Assembly (NCBI RefSeq): GCF_030272615.1
Contig: NC_081412.1
Location: 544,842,370 to 544,906,369, forward strand
DNA length: 64,000 nucleotides
Source: Cryptomeria japonica
Taxonomy: Eukaryota > Streptophyta > Pinopsida > Cupressales > Cupressaceae
Direction of reading: 5' to 3'
Part shown: piece by piece, positions 1 through 13,711 of the stretch
Layout of the letters: each line of letters begins with the position of its first letter
Position numbering within the stretch: the stretch's first letter is position 1
Notes under the pieces: model-generated
What the model was told of the DNA's origin: nothing
Seen by the model: the letters and a program-made list of their open reading frames with translations, nothing else
The model's database searches: none
Program-made: the position numbers and the translations under genes

Positions 1-3000
1 AACACGTACTCTGTCCACCATAATAGTATCTTTCAAGGTCTGTATATGTTTATTATTGCTCTCTCTTTCTGCTCATTTTTTGCGAATAAAACAGAGAACT
101 TATGTGCTGCCTTGAATTGAGCATTACAGCGTTGGAACTGCTAAGAAAAGGATGTGTGAGCATAGTCGGCCCACAAACGTCCGCGGTAGCGGAGTTCGTG
201 GCTTATCTGGGCGTTGCAGCGCACGTTCCAATTGTGACGATTGGTGCAACGAATCCCTCTCCCTCCATTCATCGATATCCTTACTTCATTCGTATGGTAC
301 CCAGTGATAAAATGCCAATGAGGGCAATAGCAAAGCTGATAGAGAAGTATAGATGGAGGGAAGTGGCGCTAGTATATGTAGATGATGATTTGGGCAGAGG
401 GGCCATCCCCGCCTTAAACGATGCCTTGCGAGATGTGGGGACAATAATTGTTTTGAAAGCCGCAGTGCCTCCCCAGGCTAACGTCTCTTCAATAAGGAGG
501 CTTATTCGGGATGAGCTGATGGGCCTGGAGTCGCGAGTATTCATCGTGCACATGCATGCTGATTTAGCTCTAATCCTGTTTTCCGAGGCGTCTAATTAAG
601 AATGATAAGTAATGAGTATGTATGGATCATTACCGATGTAATTGCCAGTCTAATAGATTCCTTCAACTCTACTTCTCTCCTCTCCATGAATGGTGTGCTG
701 GGGATTAAAAGAAAACTCAAAGAAACGGACCAGCTAAGGCAGAATGAATTTTCTCAAGCATGGAAGTAGCGGTTTAGAGCCCAGAATCCTACAATGCCAA
801 GCCTGGAAACAAAATTCCCGCGCACTTGTTGCATATGTTACAGTATGGGCGATTGCTTTCGCAATCGATCATCTTCTGCGTAAGGAATCGTTTAATAGTG
901 ATTTCTCAGCGGCCTCTACCAGCAACAAGATTTTAAATTTCAATGTTTTTGACGGTGGAGAGGATTTGCTTAATCAGATCCTACAGACAAACTTTGTAGG
1001 CCTTACTGGTCCTGTTCGAATAAGTCGTCAAAAGGGAGAAGCTTTGGAGTCCTCATATGATATAATAAATGTGGTTGGAAATAGTTATAACGTAGTTGGT
1101 TCCTGGACAGAAAAGGGCCTGAATATATCTTCGAAACAAGTTGTTCAATGGGGCGGGGGATGAACGTCAAAGACACCACGTGGGTGGGTGAAACCTGTGC
1201 CAAGCAAGAAACTGAAAATAGCGGTGCCTTGGGAAAGAGGGTTTACAAAATTCGTCAGCGTAAAACCAGTTCATGGCAACGCAGGTGCACAAAACCAGAC
1301 TTATGAGATTACAGGATTCTGTATTGATGTGTTCAAATCGGTGCTCAGAAGATTGGATTATGAATTGGCCTATGAATTGATACCTTATGGAACTGGCAAT
1401 GTCACTGCGGGCTACTATGATGACGTCGTCTACCAGGTCTATCTCCAGGTCAGTTAAATTCTCTTCATTTCTGCATTGTAAATCTATATTTCCAACTGAC
1501 CCACTGAAATAATATGTGAAAACCCGAGACAGAAATTCGATGCGGTTGTGGGAGATATGACGGTGCTTGCAAATCGTAGCAAGTATGTGGATTTAACCCA
1601 GCCGTATACGGAGTCGGGTCTTATAATGATGGTAGCACTTTCAGACAAGCTATCAAGTGACCCCTGGGCCTTCCTGCGTCCCTTTACCCCAGCCATGTGG
1701 ATAACTACTGTTTCATTTTTCATATTCACGGGAGCTGTTGTTTGGTGTCTGGAGCACAGACTAAATAGGCAATTTAGAGGGAAGCCTTGGGAACAAGTCT
1801 TGACATTCATGTGGTACTTCTCCTGCTCACTCTCTCTTTGTCTCTAATTCTATGGCATTATTCACGCCATTCGTTCCTGTAATAGTTAAATTTCGATTTA
1901 TAGAATTTTATTGATGGTAAAGCTTAAACAGTTGCAGCTTCTAGTGAATGTATTCACAGTTATGTAGAGAGAAACCACCCATGTGGTTGATTTAGATAAC
2001 AAAATCGTAAATAAAATTTATACATATTTGAATTAGATAATTAAGCCTCGTCAAATATTTATTTACTAATTTATAATTGCCAATTTCTGATTCAATTACT
2101 TTGTCTTTAATATGCAGGTTTTCCTTTTCCACACTCCTCGCAACTCAAAGTAACAAGATTTTTATTCCTCTCTTTTAATTACAATTGCTTAAAGTATTGT
2201 GCAATATACATCGCTTAAAAATCTAAAATTGATTTTGTGGATTGGGCAGGAGAGAGGATTGTAAGTGGTCTGGGTAAAGCAGTGGTGATAATTTGGCTTT
2301 TTGTAGCTTTTGTGTTAGTGTCTAGTTACACCGCCAGCCTCTCGTCGATGCTTACAGAGAGATAAGTTGTACCAAAAGTTCAGAGCCTTGAATCTCTCAT
2401 CACCCAAAATTTGCCAATCGGGTATCACCAGGGAACTTTCATAGATAAGTATTTGGTACAACAGCTTGGTGTGGATGAAAGCGCACTTCGCCCATATTCA
2501 TCTGCACAAGAGTCCGCCGATGTACTGAAGAAGGGACCCAATAACGGAGGGGTGGCTGCCATATTTGAACGGGCGCGGACTATTCCCCAAAACGTAATTT
2601 TGTCAACAGCATGCAACGACTATGTGAAACTTGGTCCCAAGTACACAACGGGAGGCTCCGCATTTGTAAGTCTAGAAACTTTCCTATAATCGCAAACTCG
2701 TTTAATTCACAAATCATATGATTGATTCAAAATGTATGTGCAGGTGTTCCCAAAGGGGTCTCCGTTCGTTTCAGACATTTCCAAGGCTATATTAAATCTT
2801 TCAGAAAGCAAAGAGATGCAAGAAATTCTGAAGAGGTGGTTCAATTCAAGTGAAAACAAATGCAGCGTGGAATCTGGCGGAGTCGAATCAAACAAAATGA
2901 GTATCAAAAACTTTTGGGGCATATTTCTTTTAACAGGATGTGTATCATTTCTCACCCTTGTCTACTATTTGTGTCGCCTGCTTTACCGATTTGTGCACAG

Positions 3001-3178
3001 AAATGAGAATTCAGTTCATGTTAAATCGGTCTCCACCCGATTGCGAACGTTCGCCAACTATGCAGACAAGAAGGAGATCCCAACACCAAAAAGAAAGAGA
3101 TCTAAGACCGCCACTTTGTCATCGGGAACCGCCGCTTCCACTTCCTCTGAAATTCCCGTTTCAACGGGACAGATATGA
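1..3178 (+). pseudogene. Glutamate receptor-like channel gene, copy A (5' part outside window)
   Basis: GLR proteins are plasma or endomembrane ligand-gated cation channels opened by amino acids. The window begins inside intron 1. Exon 2 (130-1448) encodes most of the amino-terminal domain (ELLRKGCVSIVGPQTSAVAE, YVDDDLGRGAIPAL) and the S1 ligand-binding lobe (KLKIAVPWERGF, ITGFCIDVFKSVLRRL). Intron 2 is 1449-1532. Exon 3 starts at 1533 and carries M1 (MWITTVSFFIFTGAVVWCLE). Its 3' end, near the pore loop at about 1848, has no clear donor. Exon 4 (about 2250-2665) has M3 (SSYTASLSSMLT) and S2. Intron 4 is 2666-2743. Exon 5 (2744-3178) has the end of S2, M4 (FWGIFLLTGCVSFLTLVYYL) and a basic tail ending in TGA. 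Disabling changes are visible: a one-base loss near 596, TAG at 767, a one-base gain near 813, TGA at 1161 and TAA at 2363. Copy C reads through at the first four; position 2363 lies beyond what the window shows of C. An AATAAA lies at 3465. Family call is secure; exon 3/4 junction is uncertain. Confidence 0.93.
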
Positions 3179-3735
3179 CCTGCTATTCAAGATTCTGTAA
3201 CTAATCTACTAGACCTAAGCCGGTTTTCTAAATATATGTGGATTAATTATGGTTATCTAAGAGATGCGTGAGTCTCACCGCCATGCAATTCATGAACAGT
3301 TTTTTGTAGACTCGTCTTGGATGCAAAGTATGCACAGATCTTTTAAGACTAATTTTAGATGAACTTTGCATGAAAGTGTTTTGTAATATTTTATTAGTAA
3401 ATGATGAACAGCTTTTTAGTTTTAAATTGCTACATGTGGACTATTTTATGGATGCAACCTTAAAAATAAAGCAGAAAAAAACAGAGTAAAGCACTTAGCT
3501 AGTGTGATGTTTTGAAAATCTCTATGTTTTAAACTATGTTGTGAGCTATTCCTTTTTGGAAACGTAAGTATTTTTTCTTAATATTATAACTGTTTTTGTA
3601 GCTGATTAAGAAATAACATATGTTTCTCGAATTTTTATTTGCTATCAATTCAAGTATCTTTTTGGGGTTTTCTTTTTTACCAATTATTTAATTGTTGAGA
3701 TCTTCATAACCATCCATCATGTTAAGTTTTAATTC
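3179..3735. other. 3' flank of GLR copy A, no gene
   Basis: AT-rich sequence after the GLR stop codon. It holds a plausible polyadenylation hexamer AATAAA at 3465-3470, about 290 bases past the stop, suggesting a 3' UTR of ordinary plant length. No reading frame or repeat of note is visible. Confidence 0.5.
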
Positions 3736-3739
3736 TCTG

Positions 3740-5720
3740 GTCATTCCAGCAATTAATGGAAATGATTATGATTATTGACGCATCAAGATGATGACTCAAG
3801 TTCAACATGTAGAGTTATAAGAGATTGTACAAACAAGTAATGAAGAGCTTGTTGATTGTATCAATTTTGTAGCCAATGATACAACAACTAAGAAGGGGAC
3901 TATAAAGAAGAATGCTCAAGTTTTATTTTATATTCAAATAGCTCGAGATAAGAGCTTATTTTAAAGAGTTATTGGTGCAAAGATAGGCAAAGACTCTACA
4001 AGAAGCCTACCAATGCAATGATCAAGTTAAAGTTGTCAAACCACAAATAGAGAAAAAAGAATTTGAAGATACAAAAAATTTGACATGTGAGTCACTATTG
4101 TGAAAGTAAAAAATGTGGTCAATAAGATGGCTACTCTAGGAGAAATTGTGAACAAAGATAATGTGATGAAATTATATTGAGGTCTTTAAAACAAAGGCAA
4201 AACCATGTTGGTATATTCATTGAAGAAAGAAAAGATTTGATTATCCTCTACATTGATCACCTATTTGGATCTCTTATGTCTCACATGAAGGAAGAATGAG
4301 ATATTCTATTGGAGTAAGTAATCAAAACTTTTTTATTAAAATAATAAATTAAGAAGAATGAAGTTACTACAAGGCCAAGGTAGAGGTCAAAATACAAATT
4401 ATTCATAAAGAAATACAAGCAGAAGAGATGGCTGAAGAAGAAGAGGTAAAGATATATTTGAATAAGATAAATATCATTAAAGCTATGAGATTTCCACAAT
4501 CCATGTTATATCATTAAAGATGAATATTGTGTTATCACTGTAATAGATATGATCACTTTGGAAGGGGTTGTATATTAAAAGAAAGTAATAGCAACAAAAA
4601 GTATACTCAAGAGGGTGATGACACTTCTCCAAATTATTTACTTTTATTTTTTGGCAAAACTAAAAATATTTGGTATTTAGATATAAAATATTTTAAATAA
4701 ATAAAGAAATAATGATCTTTTTTGTACAATAGATGAAAGTTTCAAGTTCAAAATCAAGCTTGACATTAAAAAACCTTGGAGGTTTTTGTAGAAGAAGCTA
4801 TGAAATTCCATGCTCAAGAAGGTATGAAAAGTGTTACAAAACTTATTACACTCGACAACTAATGAATAATTTTATAAGTGTTGAATAATTATGTGAGAAG
4901 AAATATAAAGTGTTTTACAAATCAACAATATAAATTTTATGATAATAATGAAGGCAATATGGTGGTTATAGTTGTTTCTAAATTAAAGAAAAGATTTTTT
5001 CTTATTAAACTTTGGAGAATAGAATGGTGGTCTTGCCAATATGGCATATGAGGAAAAAAATTGGTCATGGCATCTCATATACATAGATGCTTCAATTTTT
5101 ATAGTTTGAATGTTCTAACATCAAAAGAATTAGTTTAAGGTTAGCCTAAGGTTCAAGAAAATAAGAATGGTTGTGAATGATGTGCTACAAGAGAAAGTGG
5201 AAGAGAGATGTATTTTAAAAAAGGAAATGATTAGAGGGCCTATTACCCAACTTAGTTAGTTCACCAAAATATTTGGGTAAGTCATCATATTTCAATAGTT
5301 TTATTTATAATTATTCATATAAGTATTAGTTTTTGTTTTTTTAAGAACAAATGAAACCTTTCTTACATTCAAGAGCTTTAAAACCCTTATGGAAATGGAG
5401 GTTGCAAAATAAAATTCTTAAGGATTAATCATGGAAAAAAAAAATCTATATTTTTTCAAAATTATTATGATACGAATGGCATCACAAAAAACTCATCGAT
5501 ATTTACACACTTCAAAAAATAAGTAGCTGAAAGGAAAAACCATGCAGTGGTGGAAATGGTAAGGAGTATGTTACAAACCAAGGATTTAAGTTTTTTTGGG
5601 GTGATACAATTGGTACAATGGTGTACATTCTCCATAAAAAGACTAGTAGTGCACTTGACATGGTGACTGCTTATATAGTATGTTATTAGAAAAAGGCTTA
5701 TATTTTTTATCATTTTACAC
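3740..5720 (+). mobile_element. Decayed Ty1/Copia fragment (gag to integrase)
   Basis: Forward translation gives scattered Copia-like polyprotein pieces. A gag start of the N-G-N-D-Y-x-Y-W type followed by I-K-M-M-T lies at about 3750-3800. A weak zinc-knuckle region sits near 4.5 kb. An integrase C-terminal stretch (EMVRSMLQTKDLS) lies at about 5550-5700. No LTRs, primer site or target duplication were found. The element is a heavily broken fossil with many breaks and is probably old. Family assignment rests on the gag and integrase resemblance. Confidence 0.6.
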
Positions 5721-7763
5721 TTTTTAGTTGTTTGGCCTGTACTCATATAATTGATCAAAATAAAAAAGGTAAATCTAAAAAGTGAATCATGCATTTTCAT
5801 TAGGTGTAGTGAATAAAGTAAGGTTTACAAGATGTACAATCCTCTCACTAATAGAATCTTTTTTTATTAAGGTAAGTAGGGGAAGGTGCCCCAATAATAT
5901 AGTTCTTTACATAGACAATCAAAACACAACCAGAAGGCTTGGAGATCAAGCCAATGAACAAACCTAGAAACTAACTATACAATCATAGATAAAAATATTA
6001 TTATCCAAAATTAGATTGTTTATAAATAGTAGCTTAAGAAACAACATCTAACATAGTTAAAGTATAAAGAAAATCATATAAAAAGAAAACAATGGAGTCT
6101 AATAAATTGAGTCCTAGTCTTTGACTAGTTTGTCTAGTGTCACCTCACATCTAGTACCAATTGCAATCTCCATGTCTTTCCCCTGGTCAATGACTCTATC
6201 CTTCTTCTCTCTTTTTTATCTTTTCTCTATTTTTCAAAATAACATAACCACTCAAATAACAGTTTTGCACATAAGGGTATTATTAATCCTTAAAATTTGT
6301 TCCATGACCCTATTTCAGTAAGACAAATGCTTGGGAATTATTCTAATCATCACTCCTATCACTAAGATGTTCTAAATTTGTGGAGAGAACCTTCCAATTC
6401 TATTCTTTGTTTGGCATCCTTTTCTCTTTAGTATCTTCGTCCCCCTCCTCACCATTGTTATTGAGCATATCGAGATCTTCTAAGACATCTCCAAAGGGGG
6501 TTTTATAAGGTGGGAATAGGATAAAGAGTCCATTGGGGTTTTATCAAGTGGCTTCTCCATAGTCTCTTCACTTACTTCCTCATTGGAAGAGGGGAACTCA
6601 CAATTCTTGTCTTTCAGTTCCTCAAGGCAGATTTTTCAAAAAGCCAAAGAAATCTTAACAACCATTTTCATATTTAAAAGCCTCATAGATCTACTTTCCC
6701 TTGAAGACATAGTTGTCTCGTCTTCGATATTTTATTTCTCAAAAATATCAATAGTAAGGAAGAATGAAAAAACACTGAGTCACTTTCCCATTATCCAAAT
6801 TTGTATTTTTGTTACTAAACGAAGAGTTGGCCACAACTTTACTTTTAATTTGAGGGGCTTGCAATGCTTTATTAGGGCCAAATTAAGCTATTAGGTGGGT
6901 TCTTGAAGAACCAAGATCAACTATTTCTTTTTATGAGGGCCCAATAGGGGTTTATTCACAAATTTGGCCTTGGATGAAGTTGGAATATCATTAGCAACTT
7001 AGCCAATATGTTTTTTACTACTCTACTATAGGGAGGGTTAGGTTTTAATGAGACCTTGAGTTGGTTTTGTAGGGGTAGGGTTGAGTGGAGGAGTACCAAA
7101 CAAACAAAAAATACAAAGAACATACATTAGCCCCTGATGGAGTGGTGCATTAGCCCCTTCAACAACACACTTTTGCATGGAAGGAAAAAAAATTGGAAAA
7201 CTAATCAGCGGAATGTGGACTAAACAATTTAAGGGTGAAAAATGGTGGCTATTGATAGTGGAAAACCTACCTTCTAGAGTAAACTATTTGATAAGGTGGT
7301 AGCTCAAAAACCCTCATGACACTAGCAACCTTCTGAACCCATTTTTGTCTCACTCCAGTTATAAAACATCCTCCAAGAATAGTTTGATGTCTTCCTCATA
7401 GGCATGCTTCTGACTTAAATGTGGGTCCTCTTCCCCTTATAGATGAGGGATATAAATTGCCTAATTATCTTATCAAAGACTTCTATTTTCACATCGCCCA
7501 CTTACACCTTTCTATCCTTTCAATTATTGAGCAAAACTCTTCATCTTTCCCCTTCATTGCCTTGAAGAATAGAATGAGTCCATCCCTCTTAAAAATCTTC
7601 CACACCTCAACATTTTTTTTAATGAGAAAAAGGTGGTGGGTTCACCTCTAAAGTATTGTCACCCCATTTTTCAATTCTTTTGCAAGCTCAAAAATATTAA
7701 CTAGAAAGAGTCATTACTAGGAACTAGGATAGAAAGGAAATGAAAAAAAAAAAAATTAGTGTT
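5721..7763. other. AT-rich intergenic stretch, no secure gene
   Basis: No gene is supported. The minus strand at about 7260-7640 gives a weakly coherent translation (FKAMKGKDEEFC, GVRQKWVQKVASVMRVFELP) that looks like a decayed unknown coding fragment, probably from a repeat. The rest is low-complexity AT-rich DNA. Confidence 0.35.
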
Positions 7764-7768
7764 GATTA

Positions 7769-7937
7769 TGCTGACATAAAACTCACTATATTACATTGTT
7801 TGATGTGGTTTGGTTGCAAAGGTTCAGTTATAAAATCGTTTCCTTGAACTATTTCCTCGTTTAAAATCTTTGCAAATCATCTAATATGAATCAATAAGAT
7901 CATGTTCTATTTTGGTTTTTCCATTTACGCTCATATA
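7769..7937 (+). repeat. 5' LTR of the outer LTR element
   Basis: This is the left 169-bp direct repeat, starting TG and followed at once by the tRNA-Met-type primer site. It pairs with 13541-13711. Confidence 0.85.
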
Positions 7938-8811
7938 TGGTATCAAAGCAATTGGTAATCCTACGCTTGTGAATAAGGTGCTTCAGGCTTTTTGAATTTA
8001 TTATGCATCTTGTTTACTAGGGAGAATGGCGTACTGGAAGACATATATGGACTATGGATAGCGCTCTAGTTTTAATGATTTGCCACCATTGTGAAATTAG
8101 TTAGACAACTAACTCACAAATTTAGTGGATAATAGAAGCAAAATTGCAGAATCACCTTCATTGTTGCGGTAGAGACTTCTCTATTGGTTCATCTTAACGT
8201 ATTTTAGTCATCTTCATGGCATCTAAACATTTTTTATGATGAATATACAACTATTCATTTGGCATGAAGAGTTCGCAAGGTGCATTGAGGAACCAAGAAA
8301 CATGAAATAATAAAGAGCATGTGATGGGCATGAACATTCTGGTTAAAAGATTGCATTTGGCGTTGCAGGTGTTAACATCCAAATTTTCATACTACAATTC
8401 ATTGGTGATGTGATAATGTGAAAGGCACATTTTTTAAAATATTTAAGATCTTTTTAAGTTACTTGTGGTGGAAACTAAATACATTGAATGCTGAGTATAA
8501 AGAGAAGGCATGAGGATATTTTTAACTGCTACAAGCAATATTTTCTTCACCTTATTTCACATGTTTTGAAGGCAAGATGCAATTGGTGCAAAAAAAAATA
8601 TGAAAGCATAGAAAAGGTTTGTGGAAGACTTCCTATGTGAGATAGAGAGGTGAATTGAAGTAGAGAAGAAACAAATAGCAAAGAAAGAATCGTTTAGAGA
8701 TATCAAGATACGCAAGGTCAGACTACGAGTAATCTTCATTGTGCATAATTTTTTGTTTGCGATTTGCAGATGCAGCTTCTGCTCAAAGATACTAAGAATG
8801 AGGTTGGGAAG

Positions 8812-9108
8812 TGTAGGTGGGCAGAGGCTAGAGAACGATAAAGATCAATGTGCTACACACACAAAAGAATTGATTTGTATTGCACACACAAAAACTGGTT
8901 TACATCTACCTCATTTATAGAGGATTTAGAAAGATATAGAAAATTTTAGAAAAGAATTCATAACAAACTATTTTTCATGGCTAAGAAGGAAATAACTAAA
9001 AGTTTAACTACCTATAAATGGTGGTAACTAACTATAAATGATAATAACTAAATATAAATGGTGTTAACCAGTTATATTAGTAGTAGAAAGTACTAGAAAC
9101 CTCTAACA
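8812..9108 (-). repeat. 3' LTR of nested Copia element
   Basis: This is the left LTR copy, lying at the 3' end in the element's own orientation. It ends CTAACA beside a pyrimidine tract that is the minus-strand polypurine tract. Confidence 0.85.
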
Positions 9109-11968
9109 CTTCCCCCTAATTTCTACCACTAATTACATCAATATTTAAAATGTTCAAGATTCCTCTCAAATACTAAAATTGTTCTTGTGTTAATGCCTTG
9201 GTGAATATATCTACAAGTTGGTCCATGGATCTGCAATGTTGTAGTATGATCTCTCCATTGTTCACCAACTCACAAATGAAGTGATATCTAGTGTCAATGT
9301 GCTTTGTCCTTTTGCTAAAAACATGACTCTTTGAAATTGCAATGGTGGAATTATTCTCACAAAATATTGTAGTAGGATTTTCTTGCTCATGCATTAGATC
9401 CTTCAAGATTCTTCACATTCATATTGCTTGACATGTTGTTGATGTTCCCACCACATACTCTACTTCTGCTAATGAAATTGTTACTATTGGTTGCTTCTTT
9501 GATGCCCATGCTACAACACATGTTCCAAGATAAAATGCATATCTAGATGTGCTCTTTCTATCATCAATACTTCCTCTGAGGTCACTATATGTATATCCAA
9601 TCAACTGGAAATTATCTAAAGTGGAATACAATATGCCATGATTCATAGTTCCTGCAATGTACCCCAATAACATTTTCCTATTTTCCAATGTGAATTCTTT
9701 GGTGCATCCATGAATCTAGAAACCAAACTAACTCCATGCATTATATCCAACGTAGTTGTTGTGAGATACATCAAACTACCAACCAATTGTTTGAATATAG
9801 TTGAATCAAAATTTGTCTCATTATATTATCTACTTAGTTTTGTACCTATTGTCATAGGTGTAGAAGCTGGACTACAATTTATCATTCTAAACATTTTCAA
9901 AACATCTTTTGCATATTTACTTCGACAAATGAAATTCCCTTATCATTTTTTGTAACTTCAATGCCAAGAAAATATTTTATCAAACCCAAATCTGTCATCT
10001 CAAATTCTTTCTTCATTGTTGATTTAAACATGTCAATAGAGAGATTGCCTATAAAGATCAAATCATCAACATACAAACAAACAATCAAAATTTGACCTTG
10101 TTCATTGACCTTGATGTATAGTGTAGGCTCACTAGTGCTTCTACTGAATCCATTATTCAACATGTATGAATCAATCATGTTGTACCATGCTCTTAGTGCT
10201 TTCTTCAATCCATAAAGAACCTTCTTTAGCCTGTAAACTTTGTCTTCAAACCCTTTTATCTCATAACCTAGTGGTTGCTCCAGGTAGATTTCTTCTTCTA
10301 AATATCCATTCAAGAAAGCTGATTTGACATCCATTTGATAGACCTTCCAATTGTTTTGAGTTGCAATAGCTAGTTCCATTCTAACAATATGAAGTCTTTC
10401 TATGGGCTCACTAGTGCTTCTTTGCCTTATATTTGTCAGCTTCTCTATTTGCCTTAAACATAGTTTTGTAAACCCATTTCACACCTATGCATTCTTTATC
10501 TTTAGGAAAATCAACTAATTCCCATGTATCATTTTTCTCAATTGATTCCATTTCAATATTCATTGCATCAACCCAATATTTTTCCTTAATTGCATCATCA
10601 AAATATATGGGATCTTGAGCAAATATTGCAAAGTTTGATTACAAATCTATCCTATCTCCTTGATCATAAATTTCATGCAAATTCTAATCTTCTTTCTTCT
10701 AAGCTTTGGTCTCAATGAAGCAAGTGTAGGATTTGAGTTATTACTTACTTTGGAAATTGATGATTCTCCTTTCTCAGCCTTCCCTTGTGAGTTTTCTCCT
10801 TGTGGACTTCTTGGTGGACTTCCTCATTGTTCATTTGATTGTTCTCCTTGTTCTTCTTGCTCTTTTTCTTCATGTTCATCATATGGTATTGGTATTGCAC
10901 CTATAATTATCTTGTCTATATTTCCATCTCAAGATTCTTCTTCTTTGAATACAGCTCTACTAACAATGACTTTCTTGGTTATAGTATTAAACAACTTATA
11001 TGCCTTAGATTGTTCATCATAACCAATAAAAATGCATTTTTCACTCTTGTTATCCAATTTACTTCTTGTTTCCTTAGGTACATGTGCATATGTAATAAGA
11101 ACAAATACTCTAAAATGAGAAACACTATGATGCTTACCACTCCATGCCTATTGTAGAATCATATCCCTAACAATCTTTTTTGGACTTTGGTTTAAGATAT
11201 AAATTGCAGAAGCTACTACTTCAACCCAATACTCATTAGGTAGATTTTTGTCTTTCAACATGCTCCTTTCCATCTCCATTATTGTTCGATTCTTCCTTTA
11301 TACAACACCATTTTGTCGATGTATGTAACTTGTAGTAAACTGTTTCTTTTTTCCATGATACCTACAATAATCCAAAAACTCATTTGACTTGTATTCTCCT
11401 CCTCTATCTGATCTCAATACCTTGATGGATAATCTACTATGTTTCTCAACCAATGCCTTTTACTCCTTAAATTTATCAAATGTCTCAAATTTATATTTGA
11501 GAAAGTAAAACCATACTTTTTCTGCTAAAATCATCAATGAATGTTACAAAATAAAGGATCCCCCTAATGATGGTGTTTGCATCAGACCACATAAATCTAT
11601 ATGCACAATTTCTATAGGTGTCCATACTCTATATTACATTCCTTTTGGAAAAATTTCTCTATGTTTCTTAGCCAAAATATAACTTTCACATGTACTCATT
11701 GATGCATCAATAGGAGGTAAACCTCTTACCATATTATTTTTTTGCAACAAACACAATCCTTTGAAATTTAGATGACCACACCTTAAATGCTATACTCATG
11801 CTTGATCTTGACTTGATGCCTTCAAACTTGCTCCAATTTCCTCCATCGTTTCACTTTTTATGCAAAGTGGGAACATTCTATTATTTGTATTGCACACACA
11901 AAAATGTTCCTAATAAACACAATCAACAATGTTCCTTTCTTCCACGATCTGCATGCTCTGATACCACT

Positions 11969-12251
11969 TGTAGGTGGGCAAAGGCTAGAGAACAATATAT
12001 ATCAATGTGCTACACATACACAAAAGAATTTATTTGTATTGCACACACAAAAATTGATTTGCATCTTCCTCATTTATAGAGGAGGTTAGAAACATATAGA
12101 AATTTCTAGAAAAGAATTCATAACAAACTATTTTTCATGGCTAAAAAGAAGGTAATAACTAAAAGTTAAACTAACTCTAAATGATAATAACTAACATTAA
12201 ATGGTGTTAACCAACTATAATAGTGGTAGAAAATACTAGAAACTTTTAATA
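11969..12251 (-). repeat. 5' LTR of nested Copia element
   Basis: This is the right LTR copy, next to the minus-strand tRNA-Met primer site. It is shorter than its partner mainly because the partner carries a small internal ACTATAAATG-type duplication. Confidence 0.85.
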
Positions 12252-13540
12252 GGTAGTGCTAATGGAAAGGTCCAAGTTACACAACTAGATCAATCATGAT
12301 GGTAAGGTCAACATAGCCTAATTTTTTGCCTCCAAATACTTTCATTATTGCTACCAAAAGAGTTAGTTTGTATGTTTGATTATGGAAAAAATTCATCAAA
12401 GTTGTCTCAAGATGGTAGTTGTAATTCTGATATTGAATTGATGAGAGGTCATAATAGAGAAGGGTGTGGTTTTTCATGGAGTCATTTTATGTATGGATAT
12501 CTATTGAGTAATATAGATTATATACAAATATCTTTGTGGGAGATTAATACACTTACCAAAAATAAATTACTTAAGGCTCCACTAAAATTTAAGGTCCATG
12601 ACGATGTAGATGAAGATGTTGTATGGAATTTAAGATATAAATATCTATTTGGGTCTATTAGAGATTATTTCAATTTGCTAATATGGGATTTTTCATACAT
12701 CTGGTACTAGTCAGCCATCGCAATCAATAGCAAGTTATCAAAATGAGGTTAATTGTCTTGGTTTCAATTCCTTCATTGAGCTTGCGATGATTACACATAT
12801 GGCATTAGATAAAGAGAAATCATTTGAAAAAAATAGAAATGCTTTGCATTGACATAAGATCTTTAAAACTCAAGAAGCTATTGATTATAGACTTGTTCAT
12901 CAAATTGTGTGGCCTCGAAAGTTGAAAACTTCAAGTAAAAGAAAAATAATAGGTCTTGATTAATTTGAATCATGAATTTACTTGGAAGTTGGTGGCACTA
13001 GAGGATGGAGGATTTTCATCATCTCAAAGTAGCTTCTCTCTTTAAGATGATATTTTTTGCTTGAGAAGCATTTTTAGTTTTAGCATTTCTTACTTTCAGG
13101 TTTCCTTTTGTTGCTGACAGATTTGAAGAATACATGTATTGTGAAGATTATATTTTGGAGACAGGTTTGAGATTTGGTGTTGAGCTCAAAATGGATTTTT
13201 GCCAAGTGAGATTAAGAGTATATGATTGAGAATTATAACATTTTGTGGTCATTAGATAATGATAGAGATCTACTATATCTCTTAGGGATCAATGTTGAAT
13301 AATTCAAGACTATGATTCGAGAGTTCGATACTAGGAGCTTAAGAACACAGGTCGAAACTACACCTTTCCAAGGGTCAAGAGACAACTTGATGGAGACCCT
13401 CTTGGTTCATGATTTTCTTTTTTGAGAGAAGATCTTCTAAAAAATATGTATTCATATAATGTAATTATCAAGTTTTGTTGTGTAAGCCTTAAGGGGGGTC
13501 CTTAGGGCAAGTTTTAGGAACAATGTAATAAGGGAGGAAA

Positions 13541-13711
13541 TGTTGGCATAAAACTCACTATATTACATTCTTTGATGTGTTTTGGCTATAAAATTTTAGT
13601 TATAAAACTATTTCCTTTCAATTGTTTGCTCCTTGTCTAAAAAAATTGCAAATCATCCAATATGAATCAATAAGATCATGTTTTGTTTTGGTTTTGCCCT
13701 TTGCGCTAATA
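13541..13711 (+). repeat. 3' LTR of the outer LTR element
   Basis: This is the right 171-bp direct repeat, preceded by a polypurine tract and followed by the GATTA duplication at 13712-13716. Confidence 0.85.

Larger units (their letters stand above)
8812..12251 (-). mobile_element. Ty1/Copia element nested in the outer element
   Basis: Direct repeats of 297 bp (8812-9108) and 283 bp (11969-12251) both begin TGTAGGTGGGCA on the plus strand. Beside the right copy the minus strand reads TGGTATCAGAGC (11957-11966 region), the initiator tRNA-Met primer site, so transcription ran leftward. A purine tract borders the left copy. Coding parts on the minus strand are a pre-integrase and integrase region (about 11.0-11.8 kb), reverse transcriptase (about 9.9-10.4 kb, with MDVKSAFLNGYLEEEIYLEQ and CLYVDDLIF) and RNase H (about 9.2-9.7 kb, with DRKSTS and VAWASKKQ). 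No gag was recognised. Flanks GGAAG and GGTAG are a probable, slightly changed target duplication. LTRs differ by roughly a tenth by eye. The element is broken, with several breaks. Confidence 0.9.
7769..13711 (+). mobile_element. LTR retrotransposon with short LTRs, Copia-like primer site, outer element of a nest
   Basis: Two direct repeats of about 170 bp bound the element, both starting TG(C/T)TG(A/G)CATAAAACTCAC. A 5-bp target duplication GATTA lies at 7764-7768 and 13712-13716. Right after the left LTR comes TGGTATCAAAGC at 7938, a Copia-type primer site for initiator tRNA-Met. A purine-rich tract (AAGGGAGGAAA) directly precedes the right LTR at 13541. The interior outside the nested insertion (7.95-8.81 kb and 12.26-13.54 kb) shows no recognisable gag or pol, so this may be a non-autonomous or very decayed element. 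The LTRs differ by roughly 15 percent by eye, indicating an old insertion. It is broken. Confidence 0.85.

Noticed and set aside
7938-7950. tRNA-like sequence at LTR edges (also 11957 and 33034)
   Set aside because: Only the 12-base primer-site complement is present; no tRNA gene fold is seen.
10660-11156. Plus-strand cysteine- and serine-rich frames that look like a small secreted protein
   Set aside because: They are antisense to the linker and integrase part of the nested minus-strand Copia element.
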